Origin: Gnetum montanum
Lineage: Eukaryota > Streptophyta > Gnetopsida > Gnetales > Gnetaceae
Reading direction: 5' to 3'
DNA length: 64,000 nucleotides
Assembly (NCBI GenBank): GCA_015680685.1
Contig: MNCI01023302.1
Location: forward strand, 1,196,013 to 1,260,012
Shown here: one piece after another, positions 32,871-45,465 of the stretch
Layout of the letters: every line of letters starts with the position of its first letter
How positions within the stretch are numbered: the first letter of the stretch is position 1
Position numbers and translations under genes: made by a program
The notes under the pieces: generated by a model
The model's input: only the letters and a program-made list of their open reading frames with translations
Database searches by the model: none
What the model was told of the DNA's origin: nothing

Positions 32871-33450
32871 CATACCCTTTTCATTCCCCCTTGGTTCTTC
32901 ACTTTTCTATCTAGGCACAATGATCACAAGTGTATTTTCATTTTATTGTGAAAAGAATATCATTATGGTTATTGTAAGAACCTTTAATTATTGGAAATGA
33001 GTGGATGGATGATGTGGTCTTATTGTATATAAAATTAATCCTTCATGATTTGATAAAATAGGACAATCTTCACCTTATTGGAACTACATCTTGCTTAATT
33101 CCTTTGCACTTTATTGAACAAATTACAAAAATATGTACAAGACAATTAATGAAAATCATAGAAAAAATGGAAAATAGCAAAAGAATTTGAATGATATAAA
33201 AGAATAGTAATGATTAAGAAATGGAAAAGTATAAAATAATGAAAATATATCAAAGAATGTGAAAATGTAATAAGAAAAGAAAAATATTTAATGCAATGCC
33301 TAAGTGTTACATGAGACACCCCCATGACTATTATTGGAAACAGTGAATCAAAAAATAGAACAAATTGAGGATGGTTTAGTAAGCTAGGTAGAATCCATAG
33401 AGGAATTAAGATGTTCATAGTTCGCTTTGATCCATTGAATATTGACTAGA
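32871..33450 (-). other. spacer of element B1 resumed, downstream of integrase
   Basis: Begins CATACCCTTTTCATTCCCCC, the continuation of the B1 spacer broken at 14012. The complement of ACACCCCCATGACTATT (33308-33325) is a polypurine-tract-like motif about 130 bp after integrase, matching the one at 23134 in element A. The rest is AT-rich noncoding. Confidence 0.65.
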
Positions 33451-34500
33451 CTAAGTTTGTGTGAGCTGGTTGGATGGTGAATCTGCATGGCACCTAAGGG
33501 GTATGTTGTATGGAGGGTTCTTTCCATAAGCTTTGGAACTTAATTTTCTGTGGTACATGACTGGGATTATAATATAGGACCTTATCACTTGGTTGGATTG
33601 ATACTTGTCGTATGTGTGTGTCATGCTTATGTTTGGAGTACTTCTTACGTATTTCATTGTTCATCATAATTACAAGTATATTACCTTCTAAAAGGTTGAG
33701 ATTCACGAGATGTTTTTTTTTTTGAGCTAATCTTAAATCTAGGTCAAGTTTGCTAGCTGTAGCTAACCTTTGTAACTTTGCTTGGATTGGTAGCATAGGC
33801 AATTTTCCACAGCCTATCTCATAGGTTGAATATCCTAGGGGAAGTTTCCGTGTGGTCCTGTATGCCCATAGAGCATCCTTCAATTTCATGCTCCATTCCT
33901 TTCTAAATCGACTAACTATTCTAGTTAATACTCTTATTATTTCTTAGTTAGTCACTTCCACTTGACCATTTGCTTAGGGGTGGTATGTTGTAGTCAACTT
34001 ATAATTCACTCCAAGTTGTTGTACGAGCTTTTTGAATGTAGCATATATGAAGTATGTGTCGTTGCAAGATATGAGCATACATGGTACTCTAAACCTATTT
34101 ACCACATGCTATTGAAAGAATTTAGCAGGTGTTTTTACTGTACAATCCTTAACTGTAGCTACTTCTACCCATTTAGTATAATAATGAACTGTCACTATAA
34201 TATATGCTTTCCTGTTTGACATTGGTGCGATGGACCCCATGAAATCAATTCCCCATATGTCAAATGGTTTGATTGGTTGAATTCGTTGTTACAACCCTTC
34301 ATTCTTAATTGAAACTCCTGTATCATGCTAGCATATCTCACAAGATTGGGTGAAGTTATGTGCATCCTGAAATATGGTAGGCCCAAAGTAGCCTACAATC
34401 ATCAAATGTAGTGTTGTTATGCACCTTACGTAGTGACCACTACATGGTCCTTCATGTGCATCTTGTAGAATTATTTGTTAGTTCTCTTCTAGAACATACT
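33451..34500 (-). pseudogene. integrase of element B1
   Basis: Minus-strand landmarks in order are FDIWGIDFMGSIAP near 34240, IIVTVHYYTKWVEVAT (first catalytic Asp replaced by His), SCNDTYFI, QQLGVNYKLTTTYHP, QVEVTN with the Glu, LKDALWAYRTTRKLPLGYS, and the C-terminal SDKVLYYNPSHVPQKIKFQSLW. Frames break several times. Domain order matches element A. Confidence 0.8.
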
Positions 34501-34689
34501 ATCTTATTAATCCATTAGCGCAAATCTTGTAAAGATTTCCATTGATTTCCATATATCACTTTACTTTATGGGGTAACTACTCTTTTTGTTTTCTATTCCA
34601 CTCAACAGGAAGTTCTTGTGTGAGAAGATAAGTCATATAGTCAGTGATCCATGACTTCTCTATTGAGTTAACAACCATTGTTATCTATG

Positions 34690-35045
34690 TGAACAAATTC
34701 TTAGTGGAAAATTGGTCTAATAATGGTTCTTCTTGCTTGTGTGATTTCCATCTTAACATTGACAAGTGATTTACTATGACCCTTGGACTCACCATTGGTT
34801 TTTTTATCAAAACTCTTATTGCACTATGGTCTGTGTAGACATAAATAGGGTACTTGAGCCCATAATGTCTAAATTTTTCCAACACTTACACCATGGCCAT
34901 AAGCTCCTTTTCCATAGTGGTGTAATTAAGTTGTGTTATAGCAATGCTTCATTTGGCAGAGTGTATGTAGTACAACCTCATGTGATCATCAAGCTACATC
35001 AATACTATGCGTAGTGCATAATTGGAAGCATCTATCATTATGTGG
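34690..35045 (-). pseudogene. RNase H of element B1
   Basis: MTDASNYALRIV near 35040, then QLNYTTMEKELMAMV, LEKFRHYGLKYPIYVYTDHSAIRVLIKKPMVSP split over two pieces, ending in EEPLLDQFS. The TDHS motif is kept here although the frame is broken elsewhere. Confidence 0.8.
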
Positions 35046-35880
35046 AAGAGTTTGAACCAATTTGGAGCTCCAAGGATTGTTTTTAAATTTTTTAAATGCC
35101 TCCTCACATTGTCCTGTCCACTAGAATGGTGCATCTTTCTTTGTCAACTCTACTAATGGCTTTGCTATTTTGGAAAAATTTTCTATGAATCTCTAATAAT
35201 ATCCTATATGGCCTAAAAACTGATTTGACATCCTTAATGGTTTGTGGCCTCTCGGTGATATTTTGAATGACTCTTATCTTTTCTGGATCTACCTATATTC
35301 CTTTCTGTGATACCCTATGTTCTAGCATAATTTCATCTTGGACCATTAAATGGCTCTTTTCCCAATTGAGCTTCAAATTGATTTCAACACATCTTTTCAA
35401 TACTTGCTCCAAACGTTCCAACACCTACTTGAAATCTAGAACATAACTAGAGAAATCATCCATAAATACTTCTACACCATTACCAATTTGTTTCTAGAAG
35501 ATAGTACTAATCTTGAGAAAGCAGTGGGCACATTGCACAAGCCAAAAGGCATTTTCTTGTAGGTAAATGTTTCCCATGAACTGATGAATGTAGTCTTCTC
35601 CTAATCTTTTGGTGCAATGTAGATCTAGTTATACCCAATGTACCCATAAAGGAAACTATAGTACTAATTTCTTGCTATGGTATCGAGGACTTGGTCAACA
35701 AATTGCAAATGAAAATGGTCCTTGAATGTTGTAGAGGTCAACAACTAAAAATAAATGCACACTCTCCACTTTCCACCCTTCTTTAGGACAATGACTAAGG
35801 AATTGACCCATTCATTGTTTGTAATGTAATAGATGAATCCTACCATTAATAACTTTTCTAATTTTTATTTTTCTACTTCT
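35046..35880 (-). pseudogene. reverse transcriptase of element B1
   Basis: Minus-strand landmarks are TTFKDHFHLQFVDQVLD, YGYIGYNQIYIAPKD, KKMPFGLCNVPTAF, then GVEVFMDDFSSYV (about 35440-35475) and LNWEKSHLMVQDEIML, HRVSQKGI. Catalytic FMDD is intact, while the frame is broken by TAG and other stops. Confidence 0.8.
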
Positions 35881-36489
35881 TTGAGCTTAGGATTCAATCT
35901 TCTCCGAGGTTGGTAGTGTGGATTAACTAGATCTATGTAAATTCGGTGTTGACATATATGTGGATCAATGCTTGTTATTTCATCATAGGACCATGTGAAT
36001 GCTATTGGCTACTTATTGACCACTTCTAATAATCTTTTATTTTTGTCTTTATCAAGGTTGTTGTTAATAATTACTAGTCTTAATTATTTAGAGAAGAATG
36101 TTCCAGCACTTCTAGTAATGCTTTTAACTCTAACAATTCTAGATCAAACTTATTTGGGATCTCTAGCTATCTCCATTCAATGTCTTCTTCTTTGTGTGGA
36201 TGTACATAGGAGTGCTTTTTCCTTAACTATTCTAACTTATTTAGTTTCTTCAACATAGGCACTTATGATTTTTATCAGTAATCAATCATTGGGTGCCTTC
36301 TTATTTGGTGGCTACTACATATAGACATTGCTGCACACACATTTCTTCTACACATTGATTGCATGTTGTGCTAATTCCTTATTTAATAACCTAGAGTTTC
36401 CACATGCAGTTGCACCCATTATCACTATAAGCAATACATGGAACTCAATGTCTTTATATAATTCTAGCTTCATCTTCCTTGGAAATCTC
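35881..36489 (-). other. protease-RT linker of element B1
   Basis: Corresponds by position to the linker at 19920-20480 in element A. Too decayed for residue-level assignment. Confidence 0.4.
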
Positions 36490-36990
36490 CAAGGACAAAT
36501 CTCTAATTCCTAGCTTAGCATCCATAGTGCTAAGCCATGCCCTTCCCATTATTATAAGAAAATCTCCCTTGTTTTTTCCCACATGTATTACTAAGAAGTT
36601 AGTAGGGTAGGACCAGCCACTGATGATGGTGATGACATCATCTACCTACCTAAGTGACATAGTGATTGACTAGTCCGCAAGATTTAATTAGATATTACTT
36701 TTCTTTAGTGGTGAAAGATTCTAGGTTTTGTACATATCTTGTGAAATCAAGTTCAATCTTGATCCAAAATCTAATAGAGATTGACATGGTTTGTGACCTA
36801 TTATTTGAAGATATATCAATGGACTTCCTAGATCTATTCTCTTTTGGGGAAGTGATCTTGCCTTAATCCAATGTGTAATGGTTTGATTGAACATGATAGT
36901 AGTTAGATTTGGATTGGTGGGGTGTGGAAGCCTAGTATTCCCTAGAGGAGTATGTGTGGATGGGGTTAATGTCAATAGAGTTCCCATCCT
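36490..36990 (-). pseudogene. aspartic protease of element B1
   Basis: DLGSPLIYLQIIGHKP is followed by SLLDFGSRLNLISQDMY, where the active-site D-S-G has become D-F-G. The C-terminal part (36490-36700) carries the complement of the IIMGRAWLSTMDA-type block. Compared with element D the domain is complete in order but inactive. Confidence 0.75.
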
Positions 36991-37099
36991 TTGAATCCTT
37001 TCTAGATTTGTTCAAAAGAATGGACATTTTCTAGATCAAGGTACATTCATCATCATCTCCTTCTATGTGTTTACTACCCTTGTAGCATTCTTTTGTTGA

Positions 37100-39045
37100 G
37101 GTTGTATTGGCAATTCCCCTTGCGTGACTCATGGTGGCATGGACAGTGGAGAATTGAAAGGTTAGGTTGACAAACTAGCTACTGGTTGACGTGCATAAGG
37201 ATTGAAATCCATCCTTGTAGTAGTGGACCTGCAATATTCTGGTAGATAATAATGAGAAGAAGTGTGGACTAAAGCATTTCCCAGAGAGATTAGACATTGG
37301 ACATAATATCCATAAGGATCTAGTTGCCTGTATGGATATTGTTGCCTTGACAATGGCATTTCCAATGCTTGTGATTGTTTCTATTACTACTAGTATTTCT
37401 CTTATCATTGAGGATAGGCTCCGCTTGGATAGTATGTTGGCTAGAAGAATTTTTTGAGATTGTCCTATGGATAAGGTAACTATCTTGGCATTTTCTTTTT
37501 AAAAAATCTTAAGTTAAGTGTGTACGCCCCACACTCTTAAAAGTTGGATAACATGGAAACATCCCTTAGGATGTTAATATTGGCACATTTTGCATCCCTC
37601 CTCTTTTTCTAAACTAGATTTTATACATTCCTCAACTATAGCAACGTTTTTGTTCTATTTATAACTCTGTTGTCCATGATCTCCTCTTTTTCTTATCTTT
37701 GCCTTTGTTAAGTGCTTGTTTAGTCCTTTCTTCTACTATCTTTATGGATGTAGTAAATTTCTCATCCATTGAGTCCTATATTCTTTCTACCTTCACTACT
37801 GTATCATTATCAAATTTCTGAATTAGTAAAGTCTTCTTTTGGATGACATCCTCTAAGGTTTCATCTCCGTGTTTTTTGCACATTCGAACATCTCATTTCC
37901 TTATTGAAGAATCTTGATTGTATGTTTTAGCTAATTCTCTTTTCTTTAACTCTCCTTCTTCTTTTTCCACTTGGTCTATCAACCTTTGAATTCGATGGGC
38001 TATCATTTCTAATATTCTTTCTTGGGCATAAATTCCAAGGGTTTCTCTAGTTTTGTATTGTAACCCATCAATGATATGTCTGAGTTGTTTTCTTTGTGAA
38101 ACTCCATGGCCTAGGCATCTATGCAGTAGAGAATTGTATTTAGCCATTGTTGCATCAAGGGATTCATTTGTCTCTTGCACCCATCCCTAGATTTTTTTTC
38201 TTAAATTTGACACTCTTGAGTAAGTATGATACTTTTCATTAAAGAGCTCTAACATGACTCCATCTTATAATTGACTCTGGTTCTAAGGATTTGTACCAAC
38301 TCTTTGCCTCATTAATGAGTGTTCTAGGAAACAACTTTAGTTTCTTCCAATCACTTTCAATATTTTGAAGGGCACATGCATCATGGAATGCTTGAAGATT
38401 GTGTTATAGATATGCATTTTATCCACCTTCAAATTTAGGAATGTTATTCATGTCTAGTTACTTGATGTGATTGTCCTTACATGCTTCGTTGGAATATACA
38501 CTGATTTCCTAATATTGATCATACTGTGAGTGGCCAATAAGGGTTCTTCATGATCATTGGATTTGTAGGATTTGATGTAGCAATGTTCTCTTTGGTGTTC
38601 ATAGTACTCTTTCTCTCTCTTCACACTTAATCTTGTCTCTTCTTTATTCATACTCATCCTCTTTTTCATTAGGATACCTTCTATGATATTCATGCCTTTC
38701 ATGATTTCTACGTCTTATTGTAATCTCTAAGTCTTCATTCCCTTCTATTAGATTTTGCTAATGATCATGAGAAGAAAGAGGAAGCAATGTGAGAATGGTG
38801 TTGGCTAGTTCTCCATTGATGACTCTGTGATTTATTCCTTTGTGGTTTTGCAAAAGCTCTAGGCTTGGAGCTTTACCTATGTTTAGAGTCTTCTACCTCT
38901 CTTCTTGGTATCTCTTTAAGGATGAAAAGCAATTATACCTTGATAGGTTCCTCCAGATAAATGATAGGTGCTTGTTAATGAAATTCATGATTGTGGTGGA
39001 ATTTCTCTATTATGAATGCATCATCATTCACTTCCTCAAAGATAG
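37100..39045 (-). pseudogene. gag of element B1, cut by element C
   Basis: Minus-strand landmarks: charged N-terminal part (38454-38702), KLFPRTLINEAKSWY-like block near 38290-38330, then the open piece 37893-38180 with LDATMAKYNSLLHRCLGHGVSQ, LRHIIDGLQYKTRETLGIYAQE, and EEGELKKRE. The knuckle region and the tail follow with RQQYPYRQLDPYGYY (37320). The N-terminus and everything upstream are lost at 39046. Confidence 0.8.
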
Positions 39046-39932
39046 TGATGAATCATGTTTAGACATGCTCTGATATCGAATACGCAAGATTAAAGCTTTG
39101 ATATTAGATACCCAATATCGGGCCCTTAAATGTGATGTCGAATATTCAATATTGCGAGGTATATGTCGACCTATAAATATAGCACTTGGGCACAAAATTT
39201 TGAGATAGTTTTTATCATAGAGCAACGAAGTTCTTGCAGTTTGTTTTCTCTAAAGTTAGAATATTTTCCAAAGTTCGTATAGCAAGAGTCATTGAGTGTA
39301 CAAATCTTTGTTTGAACACTATTGTACCTAAGCATGATAGTGTGTGCAAAAATAAAGATGAGCTTTCTAATCAAACCTTGAAGCACCTTGGCTTGCTTAA
39401 ATGTTTTATTTATGCATTTAATGTTTCACGTAGTTTCCTTTAATGCTTTCAAGCAATTAAGCTAGAGTAAGCTAATTAGATTCAATAGCAGATAATTAAT
39501 TAAGTAGGTAAGTACGACCACTTTGAGCATGTGTATAAATCTTGGTAACCTAGCAATGCTTAATGTTTGGTAACCCAACAACATTGTATGTGTTCAAGAT
39601 GTGCACAGAAAGTGGGATCGAATACTTATGTTGAGATAGTTAGTTATTGATCAGTAATTAGATTAAGTTAAATTAATTATAAATTATGTTTCGACCTATT
39701 CTTAATGGTATATAAATAAAATATAAAATAATAAAAATCATGTGCCTTAATTATGCTTAACCATACAATTAAGCTCCATAAGTATAGTTGAGAAGACAAT
39801 GATTGTGATGATTAGATTTCATGTCCTAGAACCATTGTACTTGAGAACTTAAGGTCCACAGAATTTGACTAGATTGCACATGAACGATTGTGATTCGTAT
39901 GGTTGGGCATAGGAGTACATTGCCACTCATCA
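39046..39932 (+). repeat. 5' LTR of element C
   Basis: TGATGAATCATG at 39046 to ACTCATCA at 39932, 887 bp. TATA box TATAAATA at 39172-39179. The block before it (39070-39165) is rich in GATATC, GATATT and CAATATTG-type palindromes, as in B2. Confidence 0.9.
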
Positions 39933-39952
39933 TTGGCACCACTGTCAAGGAC
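39933..39952 (+). other. primer-binding site of element C
   Basis: TTGGCACCACTGTCAAGGAC immediately after the LTR is a decayed form of the tRNA-Asp complementary site seen at 16745 and 52393. Confidence 0.6.
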
Positions 39953-40098
39953 CTTTTAGTTGTTACGTGCGCTATCTAGAACTAGTGAAAATTTATTCAA
40001 ATTGTTGGAACAAACCTTAGAGTCGTATCATACTTTAAAATAACTACAACAATTTCAAAAAGCACACCACATTTTTCTTTTTCTTTTTCTAACATAAT

Positions 40099-42430
40099 AT
40101 GTCTTCTTCTCACAAGAGCAATTCTCTGTCCAAGTCTGATAGAATGAATTAGTAGGTGCCCCAACAATATAGAGTGGTATATGCTCATCTTGATGAGTAT
40201 GTACCCAACTTCACCTTCATCCTACACCAGGATGAACTATTACAATGGTAGGACATGGAGGGCAACATTGTGTTACTTTCGGATCAATTCATTCTTGGAA
40301 TGCTCCAAAAAAATGCTTATTCGATTGCATCTCCAAGGACTTCATGCTAAGTACATCATGTAGGATAGTGACACTAGGGATTATCATCCCACTAAGACAA
40401 AACATCTTAGGGATTGCCAGCTAGAAAAACACTATGAATCTATGAAGGGGAAAGGATTTAATGATTCCCCATTCTTGCTATACCAAAAAGATGGTGGTGA
40501 ACCCCTCTTTGGGGATTTCCCATTCAATGAAATTTCTCTCTTTGACTTCGGTGAAGGAGGTCAAAACTAGAACCTATAGTCCACAATCCACAATTTTGGT
40601 TTTGGTAAGAATGAATCCAATGATATAGAAGGATCCAAAGAGGCAAGTCAGGGCAAAGATGCAAACAAGAAATAAGATCGTGATCATGATCGCAATCATC
40701 AAAGAGGTGGTAGCAGGCACTGTGATGGTGCTAGTCCTCCTTCCTCTTCACCTTCGTCATCATCATCATTTTCTTCTAGCTTTGATCACAACCATAGGAG
40801 TTGCAACCATGATGAAGGTGTGCCAAACAGGATCAAAATGATCGGATGGACCATCGAGCAAATCATAACCAGGGATGCAAGCATTCAAGAGAGACCTACC
40901 ACCATGAATGAAGGGGTAGTAGAGGGCATTGTAGGCACCAAAATCATGGCCTCGATAACCCTTTGTTTGCTATCCAAAGTATGCTAAACATTGTAGAGGT
41001 AGTGAGAATTCCTCGAAGGCATGTAAAGGATAGTTAGATCAAGAGGTTGGACATGAACAATATTCCTTAATTTGAAGGGGGATATAACTCAAATCCATAG
41101 AACCATCTCTAAGATTTTCAAGATGCATGTGCCTCGCAAAATATGAAAAATGAGTGGTAAAAACTTAAGTTGTTTCCCAAGATACTCATTAAAGAAGCAA
41201 GGAACTGGTACTAGTTTTTAGAATTAGAATCTATCAGACAGTGAAGTACAATGTTTTAACTATTTAATGAAAAATATCAAACATACTCCTGAGTGTCCAA
41301 CTTGAGGATGCAGATCCAAGGATGGAAACAACAGATACATGAACCCTTGGATGCCACCTTGGGCCAATACTACTCCTTATTGCATAGATGTCCTGGCCAT
41401 GGTTATTCTCAATTAGAGCAACTTTGCCACATTATGGATGGGCTTTGATTAAAAACAAGAATAACTCTTGGCATCTATGCTCAAGAGCGATTGTCAAAAT
41501 TAAGAGCCCATTAGATTCAATGATTGATTGAGTAGGTAGAAAAGGAAAAAGAAGAGTTAAGGAAGCAAGAAAGTGCAGAAGAGTACAACTGCAATCCTTC
41601 CATTCCCCAGAGGGAGGTTTGATTTTGTGATAGTGAGGAAGAATTATCACTTGATGAGTAGTAAATAGGCAAACCTTACTGCTGCAAAAATTTCAATCTA
41701 AAATTATGGCCAAGGTTAATTAGTTATGGAACTCCATGGATAGCAGATTTCAAGCTATCCTAAAAGTTGTTGAAGAGTCCAAAGAACAAGGTGATGATCA
41801 CAAGCATAGGAGGCACAAGGTTATTGAACATGCTTATCAAAGAGGTAAGGGTAAGATTGCTACAATAGAGGAAGTTTTGGAAACCAAATCAAATGATGAT
41901 GGCGGGTGTGACATCTACCAGTATGAACATCCTAAGAAGTCTAGAGTGTACGCTCTGAATCCATGACTAGCACAAAGACAAACATCTAGAAGATTACCTT
42001 ATCCTCAAGGAACTTCCAGGAAATTTCACAAGCAATAATGGTATTATCCAAGTGGAACTCCACCACAACCATAAGAGCAGTACCAATAGTGGTAATAACC
42101 ATAGTCATGGGCATTGGCACCACTAATGTAGTAATACCCTTATAGACAACTAATTCATATGGGTATTATGTTCAACTATCTCTATCTCCATGTGACTCTT
42201 CTAGTCACATTTCTACTTTCCAACCTCACTACTATCCTCTTGATTATTATCGAACTCATTTTCCACATGCAAGGAGGGATACCACCTTTTATCCTTATTC
42301 TTCTCCTATTCCTGCACATCTTCCTCCACCCTCAACACATATACCACCTACCCCATCTATGTAGGATGAACTCCTAGCCCAACTACAATAATGCAACACT
42401 ACCAGGGCCATTAATTTACAACTGGTTTAT
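40099..42430 (+). pseudogene. gag of element C
   Basis: Starts MSSSHKSNS at 40099. Landmarks are VVYAHLDEYVPNFTFILHQDE, IPFEGGYN-like and KLFPKILIKEARNWY (41160-41220), FNEKYQTYS, LHRCPGHGYSQLEQL, EEELRKQESAEEYN, and GGCDIYQYEHP in the knuckle position (41900-41935), where one of the usual cysteines is lost. Frameshifts and TAG stops break it throughout. Confidence 0.75.
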
Positions 42431-42599
42431 TAACTGAGTGGTTTAGACACCCAATCAAGGAAAAAACATTTTTTCTAATTCAACAATCCACCTAAGCCCT
42501 CACATACACTTGTAGTTGGTGACCCTGTTTCTCCATCTTCCTCTATATCAAATTCCTTCGAGTTGCAAGATCCATACTATAATGCTTACTCATGCAGTA

Positions 42600-43065
42600 T
42601 TTGATTGGATCTGGGCTAGCAACCTTCCTAGTAAATTAGTTGATCTTGGAAGTCCTCTTATTTATTTGCATATTGCTAAAAATGAATAATGCAAAGCTCT
42701 TTTTTATTCAGGTTCTGGTATCAACCTGATTTCTCATGAGATGTATATTTCATGAAACTTACCTCTTTTCAAGAAAAGAAACATCAGATTAGAGTTGGTA
42801 GACCAGTCCATCACAGTTCTATTGGGATTGGTGGAAGACATTATGACCATTGTTTGTGGGTGGTCTTATCCTACTAATTTCCTAATAATAAAGGTGGAGA
42901 ACTGCAAAGGGAACTTTCGAATCATCATGAGAAGGACATGGCTAAGCATCATTGATGCATGAATGGGCATTAGAAATCTTTCCCTAAAAATACATAAAGA
43001 AAATGCATTCAAGAAGATCAAGAAAAAGCAAATTCCATGCATGACATACAATGATATAAAGTGAA
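42600..43065 (+). pseudogene. aspartic protease of element C
   Basis: DLGSPLIYLHIAKNE precedes ALFYSGSGINLISHEMY, with the catalytic Asp replaced by Tyr. RNIRLELVDQSITVLLGLVE, CGWSYPTNF and NFRIIMRRTWLSIIDA follow. Inactive. Confidence 0.8.
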
Positions 43066-43369
43066 ATTATGTGTAGAAACTCTAGTCTATTAAACAAGCA
43101 TCCATATTTGTATATAAGTAGTATGCACCAAAAGTATATATTCAAAGGTGTATGTACATAGCAGCCACAAAACAAGAGGGTATCCAATGGTTGATCACTG
43201 ATCCTAAAAGTAGCACACTTTGCATAGAATCAATTAAGAGCATGACATGCACATATGTCACAAGCATGGATGAACTAGAGCAAGTTCATCACCAACTCTC
43301 CAATAATGCAAATGCTAATATTTACTGGGGAGTGTTGGGAAATTCCTAAAAATTTCAAGCAAGAGCCCC

Positions 43370-44831
43370 TTCAACTAAAAACTCTACCAACCAGCATAGA
43401 ATATGTGTTCTTAAAAAAAGAGAAGTTGATCATAATTAATGCAAATCTGGCTCCAAAATAGAAAATGATGTTGTTGAAAGTGGTTGAAAAATGATAAGCA
43501 ACCTTTGCTTGGTCATATCTTGAACTCACAGGGATTAATCCTAGGATATGCCAGCATTGTATCTACACCGACCCAACCATGAAACCAAAGAGGCAACTAG
43601 AGGTGATTGAACCCCAAACTGAAGTAGATCATCAAGGAGGAAATCACACAACTCCTCAAGAATGGGTTAATTTATCCCATTGCAAATAGTGAATAGGTTA
43701 GTCTACTTGTGATTGTGCCAAACAAAGGTGGCAAGTGATGAGTCTACATCAATTTTCAGCTGCTAAATATGGCAACATTCAAGGATCATTTTCTATTGTC
43801 ATTCATTGATTAGGTATTATACATAATATTTAGTCATTGTTTTTATAGTTTTCTAGATGGTTATAGTGGCTATAACCAAATCCAGATTGTGCTGAAGGAC
43901 TAGGCCAAAATAACATTCACGAATTCCTAAGGGAATTTTTCATATTGCAAGATGCCTTTTGGTCTATGCAATGCTCCTACTACATTCCAATGCCTGGTCT
44001 TAAGCATATTTTAGCAAAAAATCAGTAGTGGTGTGGAGGTCTTCATGAATGACTTCTCCACCTATGGAGCTATATTTGAGCAAGCCTTGGAGCACCTTGA
44101 GCAACTACTAAAAAGATGTGTTGAAACAAATCTATGACTCAACTAGCAAAAGAGTCATCTGATGGTCTAGAAGGGCATTATATTGGGGCATAGAATATCA
44201 CAAGTAGGAATTAAGGTCAACCTTGAAAAAATAAGGGTCATCAAAGGAATTACTCATCAACCCAAAACCATCAAAGATGTTTAGTCATTCCTTGGACACA
44301 CCAGCTACTACAAGCAATTCATAGAGAATTTCTTTAAGATCACAAAATCATTGGTTGAACTAACAAAGAATGATGCTCCATTTGTCTAGACCATGAAATG
44401 TGAAAGAACATTCCAACAACTAAAGGAGAAACTTGTAGAAACTCTAATTCTACAAGCACCTAACTAGTCTAAACCATTTCATGTCATGATGGATGCATCA
44501 AATTATGCCTTGGGAGCTATGCTTATGTAGATGGACAACACAAAACATCCATATTACATCCACTAGGATAGCCAAAGCATTGTGAGTGCACAACTGAACT
44601 ACACCACCATAGAAAAAGAATTGATGGAAGTGGTGTTCACCCTAGAGAAGTTCAAGCATTATGTGCTTGGATATAAAATGTTTGTGCACATGGATCACAA
44701 TGCAATTCACTTCCTAATGAATAAGCCAATGGTGAGCCCCCATGTCATACGGTGGCTAGTGATCTTATAGGGATTCGAACTTACGATGGTAGATCGAAAG
44801 GGAACTAAGAATGTGATTGATGACATGGTAT
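43370..44831 (+). pseudogene. RT and partial RNase H of element C
   Basis: LVIVPNKGGK, MATFKDHFLLSFID, FLDGYSGYNQIQIV, KMPFGLCNAPTTFQ, and VFMNDFSTYG (44038-44060), where the second half of the catalytic pair survives but the first Asp is Asn. RNase H begins FHVMMDASNYALGAML (44480) and continues QLNYTTIEKELMEVVFTLEKFKHYVLGYK with VHMDHNAIHFLMNKP. Homology stops at about 44831 before the end of the domain. Confidence 0.8.
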
Positions 44832-45465
44832 GATACGAGGGCTTACCATTGGCTTATTCATGAGGAACCTTATTGCACTATGATTTGTATGTATATATAC
44901 TTTATATCCCTATACATAGTGTCTAAGCTTTTCTAGTGCAAACACTACAACCATTAATTCTTTCTCTGTGGTAGTGTAGTTAAGTTGTGCACCAGCGATA
45001 CTTCTACTTGCACAGTGGATGTAATAAGGACGCTTCTGGTCATCTAACTATGTAAGTACAGCTCCTAAGGCATAGTTGGACGCATCAGTCAAGATATGGA
45101 ATGGTTTGGACGAGTCAAGAGCTTGTAGAATGGGTGTTTTTACTAGCTTCTGTTTTAGAGTTTGAAAAGCTAATTCGCATTCCATAGTCCACTCGAAAGG
45201 TACATCCTTTTTCATTAATTCCACCAATGATTTTGAAACCTTTGAAACATTCTACCAGTATGTCCAAGGAATGATCAAATATCTTTGACAGTTTCCAATT
45301 GACGGGCAATTCCTTGGATAACTTTAATTTTCTCGGGGTTACCTCTATCCCTGTGTGTGAGATTTTGTGCCCTAGTACTATGCCCTCTTGGACCATCAAA
45401 TGGCTTTTCTACCAATTGAGTCTCAAATTGGTTTCTACACATCAGTTTTCTCATCGCATTCGTGA
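44832..45465 (-). pseudogene. fragment F: RNase H and RT connection of a minus-strand relative
   Basis: Minus-strand reading from 45460: CVETNLRLNW, KSHLMVQEGIVLGHKISHTGIEV, then the RT connection, the DASNYAL-type block near 45070, AQLNYTTTEKELMVVVFALEKL, and FLMNKPMVSP at 44850. It meets element C head to head at the same point of RNase H. No LTR or other domain belongs to it in the window. Confidence 0.75.

Larger units (their letters stand above)
8430..39045 (-). mobile_element. element B1: Athila-like Ty3/gypsy LTR retrotransposon, interrupted and 5'-truncated
   Basis: B1 runs right to left. It has gag (39045 to about 37100), protease, RT, RNase H, integrase (to 33451) and a spacer. B2 is then inserted between 14012 and 32871. 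The spacer resumes, followed by the additional ORF and the 3' LTR at 8430-9343. Continuity is supported by the exact CATAC duplication either side of B2. It is also supported by the rejoined sequence around that site (a TTGATGTCATACCCTTTTCA-like stretch), which parallels element D near 48486 (TTGAAGTCACACCCTTTTCA). The 5' LTR and gag start were lost where element C begins at 39046. All reading frames carry stops and shifts. Confidence 0.8.
39046..44831 (+). mobile_element. element C: Athila-like Ty3/gypsy retrotransposon, 3'-truncated
   Basis: Plus strand: 5' LTR, primer site, gag, protease, RT and most of RNase H, ending abruptly at about 44831 where a minus-strand RNase H/RT fragment begins. 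No integrase, additional ORF or 3' LTR. It is inserted in the gag region of B1; left flank GATAG (39041-39045). It is the most stop-ridden of the elements. Confidence 0.8.
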
